Below are positions 25,238 to 33,511 of a DNA stretch of 34,624 nt, one piece after another (position 1 is the stretch's first letter; each line of letters starts with the position of its first letter). Position numbers and translations under genes: made by a program. A model generated the notes under the pieces. That model did no database searches and was not told the origin of the DNA. It was given only the letters and a program-made list of their open reading frames with translations. Where the stretch lies: positions 1 through 34,624 of the forward strand of contig JAFTWX010000024.1 in NCBI GenBank assembly GCA_017465095.1, in the 5' to 3' direction. The stretch is from Lachnospiraceae bacterium (lineage in GTDB: Bacteria > Bacillota > Clostridia > Lachnospirales > Lachnospiraceae).

Positions 25238-25520
25238 TTACAACTGAATGACCGTCCGAAAAGCCAAACCGCCAAGACCTCGTCGAAGCAAGTTGCACAT
25301 CATTCGCTTGTGTGCAAGCACAAAAGATCATTCGCTGCACTGCTTCTCCTCTTCCCAAAAAGTCAATGACTTTTCGGGAGCCCCTATACGAGCGAGCGCC
25401 TGATGTACTGCGGTACATTGGGACAGCACAGCGCCTGCCGACAAGCAGGAGTGCCTGTTGGAACTTTAATCCGGAGAAAGCGGCAACAAAAAATTATTAT
25501 AGGAAAGGAAGAAAAAGGAT

Positions 25521-25709
25521 ATGGAAAACAGATTTATCCGAGCCGAAGATGTGGCTCAGGAACTAAACGTATCAAAACCTTATGCTTATAAACTCATCAG
25601 ACAATTAAATGAGGAATTGAAAGCAAAGGGCTTTATTACGATTGCAGGGCGTGTAAATCGCCAGTATTTTTACGAAAGGCTCTACGGAGCAGGAAAGGGG
25701 GAAATGTAA
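25521..25709 (+). CDS. xis: excisionase-like helix-turn-helix protein
   Basis: This 62-residue protein is a winged helix of the MerR/excisionase type: FIRAEDVAQELNVSKPYAYKLIRQLNEELKAKGFITIAGRVNRQYFYERLYG. Small proteins of this kind directly before the integrase act as directionality factors that bend DNA at the element ends and favour excision. GGAAAGGAAG at 25501-25510 precedes ATG 25521. Its stop codon directly abuts the integrase start, so both are translated from one message. It could alternatively be a plain DNA-binding regulator. Confidence 0.82.
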   Translation: MENRFIRAEDVAQELNVSKPYAYKLIRQLNEELKAKGFITIAGRVNRQYFYERLYGAGKGEM

Positions 25710-26801
25710 ATGCCGGTATTTAAGAATGAAGATAACGGTACTTGGTACGTGATGGCAAGGTATGTGAACTGGAAAGGGGAACGCAAGCAGAAATGCAAGC
25801 GTGGCTTTGCTACCAAACGAGAAGCACAGGAATGGGAAAGAATGTTCAAATTGCAGACTTCTTCAGACCTTGATATGAGTTTTGAAGCCTTTACGGAGCT
25901 TTATATCAATGATGTGAAGAACCGTTTGAAGGAAAACACGTGGCTTACCAAAGAGCATATCATACGCACAAAGATACTTCCGTATTTCGGGAAACTGAAA
26001 ATCAGCGAGATTTCCACAAAGGAGATTATTACTTGGCAGAATGAAATGCTTGCCTATCGTGATGAGAAGAAAAAGCCTTATTCACAGACGTATCTGAAAA
26101 CGCTGCACAATCAGTTGTCCGCCATTTTCAATCACGCTGTCCGCTACTATGAACTGCGTTCCAATCCTGCGGCAAAGGTGGGAAATATGGGACGTGAGGA
26201 ACACAAGGAAATGCTGTTCTGGACAAAGGAAGAATACAAGAAATTTTCTTTTGAGATGATGGACAAGCCGGTTTCCTTTTATGCGTTTGAAATGCTCTAC
26301 TGGTGCGGTATCCGAGAGGGCGAGCTGTTGGCTTTAACTCCGGCGGATTTTAATTTTGATAAGGAAACGGTCACTATCAATAAATCCTATCAGCGTTTGA
26401 AAGGGCAGGATGTGATTACTTCTCCGAAAACGAAAAAGAGCAACCGTACCATTAAAATGCCGAAGTTTCTGTGCGAGGAAATGAAAGAGTATCTCGGTAT
26501 GCTTTATGGATTGAAGAAGAAAGACCGTATTTTCACTGTAACAAAAAGCTATCTTCATCACGAGATGGACAGAGGGGCAAAGGCGGCAGGCGTGAAGCGT
26601 ATCCGCATTCACGATCTCCGTCACAGCCACATTTCACTCTTGATCGATATGGGATTTTCTGCGGTGGCGATTGCTGACCGAGTAGGTCACGAAAGTATTG
26701 ATATTACTTATCAGTACGCACATCTGTTTCCATCAAAGCAGATTGAAATGGCAGAAAGATTAGATGATTTAGGGAAAGGAGATTTTGAAAATGTCAGCTA
26801 A
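25710..26801 (+). CDS. int: tyrosine recombinase/integrase
   Basis: This 363-residue integrase has three parts: an N-terminal arm-binding domain (residues 1-50, with GTWYVMARYVNWKGERKQKCKRGFATKREAQEWE), a SAM-like core-binding domain (about 55-150) and the catalytic domain (about 165-355). Catalytic residues are visible: R202 in CGIREGELLAL, a lysine in SPKTKKSNRTIKMP, H301 and R304 in IHDLRHSH, H327 in VGHES and the nucleophile Y336 in ITYQYAHL. It belongs to the phage/Tn916-like group in Firmicutes. It would recombine GAGTTTGA-containing sites at guaA. AAAGGGGG lies 9 bases before ATG 25710. It overlaps the MobC-like gene by 11 bases. Confidence 0.96.
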   Translation: MPVFKNEDNGTWYVMARYVNWKGERKQKCKRGFATKREAQEWERMFKLQTSSDLDMSFEAFTELYINDVKNRLKENTWLTKEHIIRTKILPYFGKLKISEISTKEIITWQNEMLAYRDEKKKPYSQTYLKTLHNQLSAIFNHAVRYYELRSNPAAKVGNMGREEHKEMLFWTKEEYKKFSFEMMDKPVSFYAFEMLYWCGIREGELLALTPADFNFDKETVTINKSYQRLKGQDVITSPKTKKSNRTIKMPKFLCEEMKEYLGMLYGLKKKDRIFTVTKSYLHHEMDRGAKAAGVKRIRIHDLRHSHISLLIDMGFSAVAIADRVGHESIDITYQYAHLFPSKQIEMAERLDDLGKGDFENVS

Positions 26802-27126
26802 GAACAGAGATAACAAAAATCGTTGGAGGAATATCACAGTAGGGTTTCGAGTATCGCCCGAAGAAAACGAACTCATTAACAGAGCTGTCGCTCTATCGGG
26901 ATTGCCAAAACAGGAGTATTGTTACCGCCGCTGCTTAAATCAGGATGTGGTGGTACAGGGCAATCCGAGAATGTATAAGGCTCTGAAAACGGAGCTTGAC
27001 ACAGTCCTTGCGGAACTGAAAAGGATTGAAGCAGGAAAGGGTGTAGATGATGAATTGCTGAGTGTAATCGAATTGATTGCGGTTATTCTCGGCGGTCTGA
27101 AAGGAGAGGATGCGAATGGAAAATAA
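26791..27126 (+). CDS. MobC-like mobilization accessory protein
   Basis: This 111-residue protein has a ribbon-helix-helix-like N-terminus (ITVGFRVSPEENELINRAVALSGLPKQEYCYRRCL), as found in MobC/relaxosome accessory proteins and in small regulators of Clostridial mobilizable elements. The second half is helical (KALKTELDTVLAELKRIEAG). ATG 26791 is preferred over an upstream TTG because AAAGGAG lies 9 bases before it. It overlaps the integrase end and the RepA start. It probably binds the transfer origin with the MobV relaxase; a role in controlling repA cannot be excluded. Confidence 0.7.
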   Translation: MSAKNRDNKNRWRNITVGFRVSPEENELINRAVALSGLPKQEYCYRRCLNQDVVVQGNPRMYKALKTELDTVLAELKRIEAGKGVDDELLSVIELIAVILGGLKGEDANGK

Positions 27127-28270
27127 AAAAGAAATGACTATTCCAAATGTATCTGCGGCAACAGATACGGAACAGTCACTTTCAAAAACTACTGACAATA
27201 GTATAGTAAATCAGGATATGGATTTCAAGGGGTACGAGCAATCTTTTGAAGAAATGCAGAGGGAAATACTCAGACAGTTGGATCCGTCCTATCTGAAAAC
27301 GGTATCAATGACAACGCTGTATGATACGGTGTTTGAGGTTCAGACACCACTCATAGACGGTCTGCTCCAAAGGGGGACTTACCTTTTCGTGGGTTCCCCG
27401 AAAGTGGGAAAAAGCTTTATGATGGCACAGCTTGCCTATCATATCAGCACAGGAACACCGCTTTGGGAATATAAGGTGCGTAAGGCAACGGTGCTATACT
27501 TCGCCCTTGAAGATGATTACCCACGTTTGCAGAAACGATTGTTTCAGATGTTCGGTGCAAAGGAGACAGGTAATCTTTATTTTGCAACGGAATGTAAAAC
27601 TGTCAACGGTGGACTGGAAGAACAGATAAGAGGTTTTATGAGGGAACACCCAAATACAGGTTTGATTATCATAGACACTTTAAAACGTGTGCGTGAAGCA
27701 GGCGGAGCAGATTACAGCTATGCAAGTGATTATGATGTAGTGGCAAGGCTGAAAGCATTGGCAGACAGCTACAAGGTTTCAAGGCTCATTGTTCATCATA
27801 CCCGCAAACAGAAATCGGAAGATATATTCGATATGATTTCAGGCACGAATGGTCTGATGGGTGCGGCAGACGGTGCATTTGTTCTCAGCAAAGACAAACG
27901 TACTTCCAACAATGCCACACTTGATGTTGCTGGCAGAGACCAGCAGGATATGAAAATTCATCTTGTAAGAGATAGCGAGCGTTTGGTGTGGAACTTTGCA
28001 AAATCAGAAACGGAGACGTGGAAAGAACCGCCTGAACCTCTGCTTGAGAAGATTGCGGATACGCTCTTTTCGGAAAGTGACAGATGGGAAGGAACTGCTT
28101 CGGAACTTTGCGAAAGGCTTGCGGTGGATATAAAGCCGAATGTACTTTCTTTAAGGCTGAGTATCAACGCAAGCAGGCTGTTTCGTGATTATGGTATCCG
28201 TTATCAGAACAGCCGCACACACGACGGCAGGAAGGTTTCTCTTTGGAAAGAAACTGACGTGGTGGCGTGA
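27116..28270 (+). CDS. RepA-like AAA ATPase/helicase
   Basis: This 384-residue protein has a RecA-type ATPase core of the AAA_25 (RepA, DnaB-like) group: Walker A GSPKVGKS at 93-100, Walker B LIIID ending at D187, and LIVHHTRK further on. The C-terminal 80 residues look like a winged helix (SELCERLAVDIKPNVLSLRLSINASRLF). In plasmids and integrative elements such proteins unwind DNA for replication of the circular form. ATG 27116 has AAGGAG 9 bases upstream, while ATG 27110 would leave only 3 bases. It overlaps the MobC-like gene. The substrate and partner are inferred from family. Confidence 0.85.
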   Translation: MENKKEMTIPNVSAATDTEQSLSKTTDNSIVNQDMDFKGYEQSFEEMQREILRQLDPSYLKTVSMTTLYDTVFEVQTPLIDGLLQRGTYLFVGSPKVGKSFMMAQLAYHISTGTPLWEYKVRKATVLYFALEDDYPRLQKRLFQMFGAKETGNLYFATECKTVNGGLEEQIRGFMREHPNTGLIIIDTLKRVREAGGADYSYASDYDVVARLKALADSYKVSRLIVHHTRKQKSEDIFDMISGTNGLMGAADGAFVLSKDKRTSNNATLDVAGRDQQDMKIHLVRDSERLVWNFAKSETETWKEPPEPLLEKIADTLFSESDRWEGTASELCERLAVDIKPNVLSLRLSINASRLFRDYGIRYQNSRTHDGRKVSLWKETDVVA

Positions 28271-28593
28271 CAAACGGTGTCAAAGGTGTCAATGTTTTTG
28301 AGAGCAGCACGCTATGAAAAACATTGTCACCATCGTCACACTTTGACACCGGATAAAGTTTAGCGGAGAGTGCAGAGAGTGCCTTTTCAAAGGCGGCTCT
28401 TTGGTCTCGCCTGCTGGCTCGGTCGGTTCGCAGGCGTGTGTGCCACTGGCACACGCTCACCCTTCGGAGAACGCAAAACCTGTTTACAGGTCGCATTTTT
28501 GATGGGTGTACCCGTCAAAAGTGCTTTTGCGTTACTTTTGGCAAAAGTAACAAAACCGAGAATAGTTGAAATTTACAGATTGGAGATGAAAAA
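28271..28593. other. hairpin-rich region upstream of the relaxase, possible oriT
   Basis: There is no gene in this 323-base gap, but five tight inverted repeats lie within about 170 bases: GCCTTT/AAAGGC (28381-28394), CGCCTGC/GCAGGCG (28409-28436), GTGTGCC/GGCACAC (28438-28454), ACCTG/CAGGT (28478-28491) and GTTACTTTT/AAAAGTAAC (28531-28551). It directly precedes the MobV gene, where transfer origins usually lie. The nick site cannot be placed by eye. An attenuator for mob is the alternative. Confidence 0.55.
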
Positions 28594-29754
28594 ATGCAAA
28601 GAACGATAAGTGCAATGGTCGGCAAAGGCTCGGTCAGTCACAACAGCCGAAAGTTCCGAGCAGAAAATGTAGACGGAACTCGTACTCATCTCAATATCGA
28701 CTACTGCAATGAAAATATAAAGACAGTTTATCACGAATTGTTTGATGAAGCATTGGAAAGATACAATGCCAAGCAGATAAGGTCAGACCGAAAGATAAAA
28801 GATTATTATGAAAAAATCCGAAGTTCCAAGCAGGAAAAACCGTTCCACGAAATCATTTTACAGGTGGGCGGTAAGGGAAATATGAACGCCGATACGGAAA
28901 ATGGAGAACTGGCAAAACAGATTTTGGATGAATACTATCAGGGTTTTCGGGAGCGAAATCCCCAGCTTAGAGTGTTCTCGGCTCATCTGCATATGGATGA
29001 AGCCACACCGCATCTGCACATAGATTTTGTTCCATTTACTACAGGCAGCAAGCGTGGACTTGATACAAGAGTATCACTGAAGCAGGCTCTTGCAACGCAA
29101 GGTTTTAAGGGCGGCAGTCGTGGCGATACGGAGTGGTCGCAATGGATACAGTCCGAAAAGGAACAGCTTGCGGCAGTGATGGAACACTATGGGATTGAGT
29201 GGGAACACAAAGGCACACACGAAAAACATCTTTCTGTTTTGGATTATAAAAAGCAGGAAAGAGAAAAAGAAGTGGCGGCATTAGGTGCGAAAATCGAGCA
29301 GAAACAGTCTGAATTGCAGTCCTTGTCCAATAGGGTGCTGAATTATGATAAGGCAAAGGATGAGCTATCAAATCTTGAATTTGAACTTGATACTTCACCG
29401 AAATATCAGTTACCCGAACCGGAAAAATTTATGAGTGCAAAGGCATATAAAACTAAAATGGCTGAGCCGGTTGTAAGGAAATTGAAGGAACTTGTCAAAA
29501 CGGTGCTTGCTCGCTGCTTTGAGGGCTGGGATAACTATCATAGGCTGAATACAGCTAATGCACAGTTATACCGCACGAATCAGCGTTTGGAAAAAGTCAA
29601 TGAAAGACTGACCGAAGAAAACACAAGGCTTAAAGCTGAAAATAAGGATTATAGTCTGCTCCGCAAGGTGTTTGGTCGCAAACAGATAGATGATTTACTG
29701 GAGCAGGCAAGAACAATCAAAGGTCGCAAGCGTGATAATACACGCTCACGATAA
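28594..29754 (+). CDS. mobV: MobV family relaxase (Pre/Mob)
   Basis: This 386-residue relaxase nicks the transfer origin to start mobilization. The N-terminal domain shows the Pre/Mob features: SHNSRKFRAENVDGTRTHLNIDYCNENI at the start, and the metal-binding histidine motif HLHMDEATPHLHIDF with H131, H133, H140 and H142. Residues about 225-380 are largely coiled coil (EREKEVAALGAKIEQKQSELQSLSNRV and NQRLEKVNERLTEENTRLKAENK). It begins with MQRTISAMVGKGS, and GGAG is seen before ATG 28594. It lies between the hairpin cluster and tnpV in a typical mobilizable-element backbone. No transfer-channel genes accompany it. Confidence 0.92.
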   Translation: MQRTISAMVGKGSVSHNSRKFRAENVDGTRTHLNIDYCNENIKTVYHELFDEALERYNAKQIRSDRKIKDYYEKIRSSKQEKPFHEIILQVGGKGNMNADTENGELAKQILDEYYQGFRERNPQLRVFSAHLHMDEATPHLHIDFVPFTTGSKRGLDTRVSLKQALATQGFKGGSRGDTEWSQWIQSEKEQLAAVMEHYGIEWEHKGTHEKHLSVLDYKKQEREKEVAALGAKIEQKQSELQSLSNRVLNYDKAKDELSNLEFELDTSPKYQLPEPEKFMSAKAYKTKMAEPVVRKLKELVKTVLARCFEGWDNYHRLNTANAQLYRTNQRLEKVNERLTEENTRLKAENKDYSLLRKVFGRKQIDDLLEQARTIKGRKRDNTRSR

Positions 29755-29780
29755 AGAAAAATCACAGGAGGAAAAGGAAA

Positions 29781-30167
29781 ATGGTAAAGACAATTTTTGA
29801 AGAAATGGGCGGAACTTACAGACAAGTGGGCGATTATTTGTTGCCTGACATCACAGTACCTGCCGAAGAAGTAGTAGAACCGATTGGGCTGTGGGGACAG
29901 CGACACGCAAGGCACTTAAAAGAACATCATAAGGTCTTGTATATGAACCTGCTGACAAGCGGAAAGCTGCATAGTTATCTTGCGGATGTTGATAAGCAGG
30001 CAGAGGATATGTTTCTTCGGCTGGTAAAGGAATATGCTGATAGACAGGGAGTGACGGAACAGTTAAAGGCAGAAAATACCCACGAATGGATTGGAAGAAT
30101 GAATAATACTCAGGCTTGTGTGAGGGAGATTATAGATAATGAAATAATTTATACTGAAAGTTTTTGA
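29781..30167 (+). CDS. tnpV: TnpV family transposon protein
   Basis: This 128-residue protein matches the TnpV family found in Tn4451-like and other Clostridial mobilizable transposons: IFEEMGGTYRQVGDYLLPDI at the start, GLWGQRHARHLKEHHKVLYMNLLTSGKLHSYLADVDKQAEDMF in the middle. No function is established and no catalytic motif is visible. AGGAGG lies before ATG 29781, 27 bases after the relaxase. It marks the end of the conserved backbone; GC content falls sharply after it. Confidence 0.85.
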   Translation: MVKTIFEEMGGTYRQVGDYLLPDITVPAEEVVEPIGLWGQRHARHLKEHHKVLYMNLLTSGKLHSYLADVDKQAEDMFLRLVKEYADRQGVTEQLKAENTHEWIGRMNNTQACVREIIDNEIIYTESF

Positions 30168-30272
30168 CTTTGGGAGTAGATATACGATGCTTGTAATTCA
30201 AAACCAAAGAAAGTACAATAAACTTTTAGTTAGAGATTAGAGAAAAAAAGAGAAAAATTCTGATAAAAAGAT

Positions 30273-30301
30273 TGTAACATTTTTGTGACTTGATAGTTAA
30301 T
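30273..30301 (+). promoter_or_regulatory. possible ECF-type promoter of the cargo operon
   Basis: TGTAAC at 30273-30278 resembles the AAC-containing -35 box read by ECF sigma factors and is followed after 17 bases by GTTAAT (30296-30301). The sigma gene starts 22 bases later, so self-activation is plausible. The -10 assignment is weak. Confidence 0.45.
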
Positions 30302-30322
30302 AGAGTGAAAGGAGGGAGAGGC

Positions 30323-30820
30323 GTGGACTTTGAACAAATCTATAAATCATATTTTCGAGATGTTTTTTTGTATTTATGCAGTCTATCAGCGAATGAAGAT
30401 ATTGCCGAAGAAATGGCACAAGAAACTTTTGCAAAAGCATTAAAATCTATAGATACATTTGATGGTGCAAAGGACATTCGAGCATGGTTATTCACGATTG
30501 CTAAGAATACATATTATACATTTTGCAAAAAACAAAAAATTTATGCGAATGGAGAAATTTCTGAAAATGTTGCAGATGTACAAATTGATTTAGCAGAGCG
30601 GTTTGCAGATGAAGAAAACGCTTTTCGTATTCACCAATTTCTTCATGATATGAACGAACCGTATAAAGAGGTATTTAGTCTGCGGGTATTTGGGGAACTG
30701 CCGTTTGAAAGAATCGGGAGAATATTTGGGAAAAGTCCCGGTTGGGCAAGAGTAACTTTTTATAGGGCAAAAAAGCAAATATTGGAATATATGGAGGCGA
30801 TGGAGGATGAAAAAAATTAA
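30323..30820 (+). CDS. ECF RNA polymerase sigma factor
   Basis: This 165-residue sigma-70 family factor of the ECF type starts at GTG 30323, set by AAAGGAGG at 30308-30315. Region 2 spans about 5-75 (YKSYFRDVFLYLCSLSANEDIAEEMAQETFAKAL, RAWLFTIAKNTYYTF), and region 4 about 105-155 (MNEPYKEVFSLRVFGELPFERIGRIFGKSPGWARVTFYRAKKQI), with nothing between but a short linker. Its 3' end overlaps the anti-sigma gene. It is the first gene of the AT-rich cargo of the mobile element and probably activates its own operon when the anti-sigma factor senses envelope damage. Confidence 0.93.
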   Translation: MDFEQIYKSYFRDVFLYLCSLSANEDIAEEMAQETFAKALKSIDTFDGAKDIRAWLFTIAKNTYYTFCKKQKIYANGEISENVADVQIDLAERFADEENAFRIHQFLHDMNEPYKEVFSLRVFGELPFERIGRIFGKSPGWARVTFYRAKKQILEYMEAMEDEKN

Positions 30821-31457
30821 CTGTGATATTATTAAAGATGTTCTTCCACTTTACTTAGATGGCGTTGTAAGCAATGCTACAAAAGACATGGTAGAGGAAC
30901 ATTTAAGATGTTGTGATTCGTGCAGAAAAGAGGTAGAAATCTTGAAACAAGATATTATTATACCTACAACTAAAAATATTCAGCTTTCTGAAGCCAGAAT
31001 ATTCAAAAAATTGAAAGTTCATTTTTGGAAAAAGAATGTGTTTGTTTTTGTTAGTACTATGATTGCTACTATTCTCCTTATTATAGGTTTACATTCTTAT
31101 GCCATTTTAACAGAAACTTGTATTCCATATGATGATGAAATTATTCGTATTGATGAAACAGATGGGAAACTTTATGCTACATATCAAGAAGAAAATTTAG
31201 GAGGAACAGTATCTCTTGTTCCATCAAAAGTAACAATAAATGGAAAAGAAAAAAATATAACCGTGTTTTATTATTACGAAACACCATGGTCAAAATATAT
31301 TCAACCATTTTGGGGAAAAGATGATTTTAAGAATACCTTTTACTTGGGGGACAAAGATGATATTGATCAGATATACTATGGTGAATTTGAGTTAGATGGT
31401 TCAGAGATTAATTATGCTAATATTGCTGGAAATTCAAAGTTGATATGGGGTGATTGA
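30807..31457 (+). CDS. membrane anti-sigma factor with zinc finger
   Basis: This 216-residue anti-sigma factor has an N-terminal zf-HC2 zinc-binding domain (residues 1-45) with H32, C36 and C39 in EEHLRCCDSCRKEV; C6 may be a fourth ligand. One membrane helix follows (about 79-102, FVFVSTMIATILLIIGLHSYAIL), then an outer domain of about 115 residues (LYATYQEENLGGTVSLV, YYYETPWSKYIQPFW) with no family I recognise, probably the sensor. The gene overlaps the sigma factor by 14 bases, so the two are made in fixed ratio. It would hold the sigma factor at the membrane until an external signal arrives. Confidence 0.9.
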   Translation: MKKINCDIIKDVLPLYLDGVVSNATKDMVEEHLRCCDSCRKEVEILKQDIIIPTTKNIQLSEARIFKKLKVHFWKKNVFVFVSTMIATILLIIGLHSYAILTETCIPYDDEIIRIDETDGKLYATYQEENLGGTVSLVPSKVTINGKEKNITVFYYYETPWSKYIQPFWGKDDFKNTFYLGDKDDIDQIYYGEFELDGSEINYANIAGNSKLIWGD

Positions 31458-31458
31458 T

Positions 31459-33510
31459 ATGAAAAAATCCAAATATATCATTGCATTTTTCTTATTTCTT
31501 TCTGCTTTTTTGTTTATTGGAGAAAGTTATACTTTCTTCTTGGAAAATTTTCAAGACAAATATACTCAAGTTGGATATTATCTTCCTACCGGTGAATCAG
31601 AAGAAAAAATGAATGGGCAGATACGGAAAAAAGCAGAAGAATTTAATACGGCTGTATTTGCATTGGACAAGGAAGATGGCGGTGCATTTTCACGAACAAT
31701 TACGGTGTACGGAGATGAAACGGTTAAACAATATTTGAAAAAAGATTGGAATATTGAAAATGGAACTATAAAATCCTTCTTTTCGGGAACAACTACTTTT
31801 TATTTTGAACCATTTGAAAACGCAACCGAAAAAAATATGCAGAATTGTTGGTATCTCAATAAATCACCTGAAGAGTTATACGATATGGTTTATCCAGATA
31901 TGGTTGAGTATTCGGGGGCTTTTCGCAATGCGCCTACTGCTGTGACATCAAAATTTGTGGTAGTTGGAACGTGGGCAGTCGTATCGCTTTGTATCCTTCT
32001 TTTAACACTATATGATGTTGCTTATGGAACGAAAGAACAATCAATTCGCATTATTTTAGGTGCCGAAAACAGAGTTCTTCAATTTCATAAGATTTTCTCA
32101 GATGTAATCGGACTTTCTATATCATCGGTTTTAGCATTTGGATTGTTATTACCTTTTACTACGCCATCATTTGAATTGCCGACAACTATCCTTTGTGTAT
32201 TTATTATGTTGATAATAAATAGTGTACTTATTTGGTGCAGCATAAAGGTGAAGAAAACGACACCTATAAAGATACCAGTGTCTAACCGAGTATTAGTGAT
32301 GGGGGCAAGATTAAAAGGACTTGTTGCAGTTTTAATGGTTGTTGTCATTTCCGTTACGATTGGTTTATCTGTTGAGGGATACAAACTGTATTCGCAAAAG
32401 CGATATTATAATTCTCAGAAAAAACAGGTTCATGTGGATATTGATTATCCATATAGCTATGAAAAAATAGAATATTATGAGGGAGAAATGAGCGATAATC
32501 CACCGATTGACACAGTAGACCAAGTTACAGATAATTTTTTGAGATATAGTTATCAACACCTTGATTGCAGTTTACTTTATCATCATTCTTATGATGAAGT
32601 TGCCCCTTTGTATGGAGAAAAATATATTTACGCGAATTTGCAAGGCTTAGAGCAATATAAAGACCAAATTCTAAATTGGAACGAGCTGTGCAAAACAGAG
32701 GGGAATTATATATTGGTATCCGAAAAGATGAATCAAGAAGTGGTTCGGGAAGAATTATTGTCATTTTCCAATACAATTTCTTTATCTGAGGAGAATTTGG
32801 CGGGGATTTTGACTTATCAGGATGGTCTTTCTGTTGTTGCGGAAGGTAGGCGTGACAGCGAATATGACTATTCATATTGCATTAAAAATCCCATTATCAT
32901 TCTTGATACCTATGATTATGGAAATTTGTCAACATATGAAGTTAAGTATTCCTTGCACAAAAGAGAAAAAATGGACGGGGTTATTTTCAATAACGCTCCG
33001 TATTTAATTCAATTTGTTTCGGTAAAAGATGACAGGCAGAGCATTGAAAGTTTTGCAAGTGTTTGTACTGGAGAAGTGATAAAGCCGGAACTTACAGAGT
33101 TTTCTGTCGAAAATATCAGAGAATGGTTTCAAGGTTTGTGGTCATTACAAAACAGAAGTCTTCTTATTGCAATTATCTTAACTGTTTTGTTGCTGATTTT
33201 AGAGTTTCAAATTACAGCATTGATTTTAAGAATTTCGTATGAAACAAAAGCAAAAGAGCTGACAATTAAAAAAGTTTTAGGATATTCCATTTTTGAACGT
33301 TATCGAAAATTTTTCATTCTATCCGGTATACTGTGTGGGTTTGCCTTGATTTTTTCACTCGTACTCTTCCTGATTACAGGAATAGGCATGATTCAATATA
33401 TGATTTATGGCAGCTTGATTGTTTGGTTTGTAGATTTGATGGTGTTGGTTCATCTTACACATAAATATGATCATCTTGAAATTCAAAGGGTTATCAAAGG
33501 AGGAATCTAA
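31459..33510 (+). CDS. FtsX/DUF1430-like ABC transporter permease
   Basis: This 683-residue protein has one helix near the N-terminus (about 5-27), an outer loop (about 28-165), a group of helices (about 170-265 and 285-305), a second large outer domain (about 310-565) and three final helices. The LRISYETKAKELTIKKVLGYS segment before the last helix pair is the cytoplasmic coupling motif typical of FtsX/MacB-type permeases. The layout matches the bacteriocin-associated DUF1430 permeases found with LolD-like ATPases. ATG 31459 follows the anti-sigma stop at once; GTG 31450 is an alternative. The ATPase gene begins one base after its stop. Likely role: removal of, or resistance to, antimicrobial peptides, or bacteriocin export. 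Confidence 0.82.
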   Translation: MKKSKYIIAFFLFLSAFLFIGESYTFFLENFQDKYTQVGYYLPTGESEEKMNGQIRKKAEEFNTAVFALDKEDGGAFSRTITVYGDETVKQYLKKDWNIENGTIKSFFSGTTTFYFEPFENATEKNMQNCWYLNKSPEELYDMVYPDMVEYSGAFRNAPTAVTSKFVVVGTWAVVSLCILLLTLYDVAYGTKEQSIRIILGAENRVLQFHKIFSDVIGLSISSVLAFGLLLPFTTPSFELPTTILCVFIMLIINSVLIWCSIKVKKTTPIKIPVSNRVLVMGARLKGLVAVLMVVVISVTIGLSVEGYKLYSQKRYYNSQKKQVHVDIDYPYSYEKIEYYEGEMSDNPPIDTVDQVTDNFLRYSYQHLDCSLLYHHSYDEVAPLYGEKYIYANLQGLEQYKDQILNWNELCKTEGNYILVSEKMNQEVVREELLSFSNTISLSEENLAGILTYQDGLSVVAEGRRDSEYDYSYCIKNPIIILDTYDYGNLSTYEVKYSLHKREKMDGVIFNNAPYLIQFVSVKDDRQSIESFASVCTGEVIKPELTEFSVENIREWFQGLWSLQNRSLLIAIILTVLLLILEFQITALILRISYETKAKELTIKKVLGYSIFERYRKFFILSGILCGFALIFSLVLFLITGIGMIQYMIYGSLIVWFVDLMVLVHLTHKYDHLEIQRVIKGGI

Positions 33511-33511
33511 G

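Larger units (their letters stand above)
25077..25520. other. switch region and structured leader upstream of the excisionase
   Basis: This 444-base gap has two parts. Bases 25100-25240 hold divergent promoters and repeated operators. Bases 25241-25520 hold no clear gene but several hairpins: GCTTG/CAAGC at 25306-25319, a stem with AAAAGT/ACTTTT at 25354-25378 and ATGTAC/GTACAT at 25403-25418. There is also a direct repeat ATCATTCGCT (25299-25308 and 25327-25336). The transcript from 25181 would carry this as a long 5' leader. Short reading frames inside are not convincing. Confidence 0.7.

Noticed and set aside
25241..25520. Small protein-coding frames in the leader before xis (60-85 codons)
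   Set aside because: They overlap one another on both strands, have no good ribosome sites and consist of low-quality sequence matching the hairpins.
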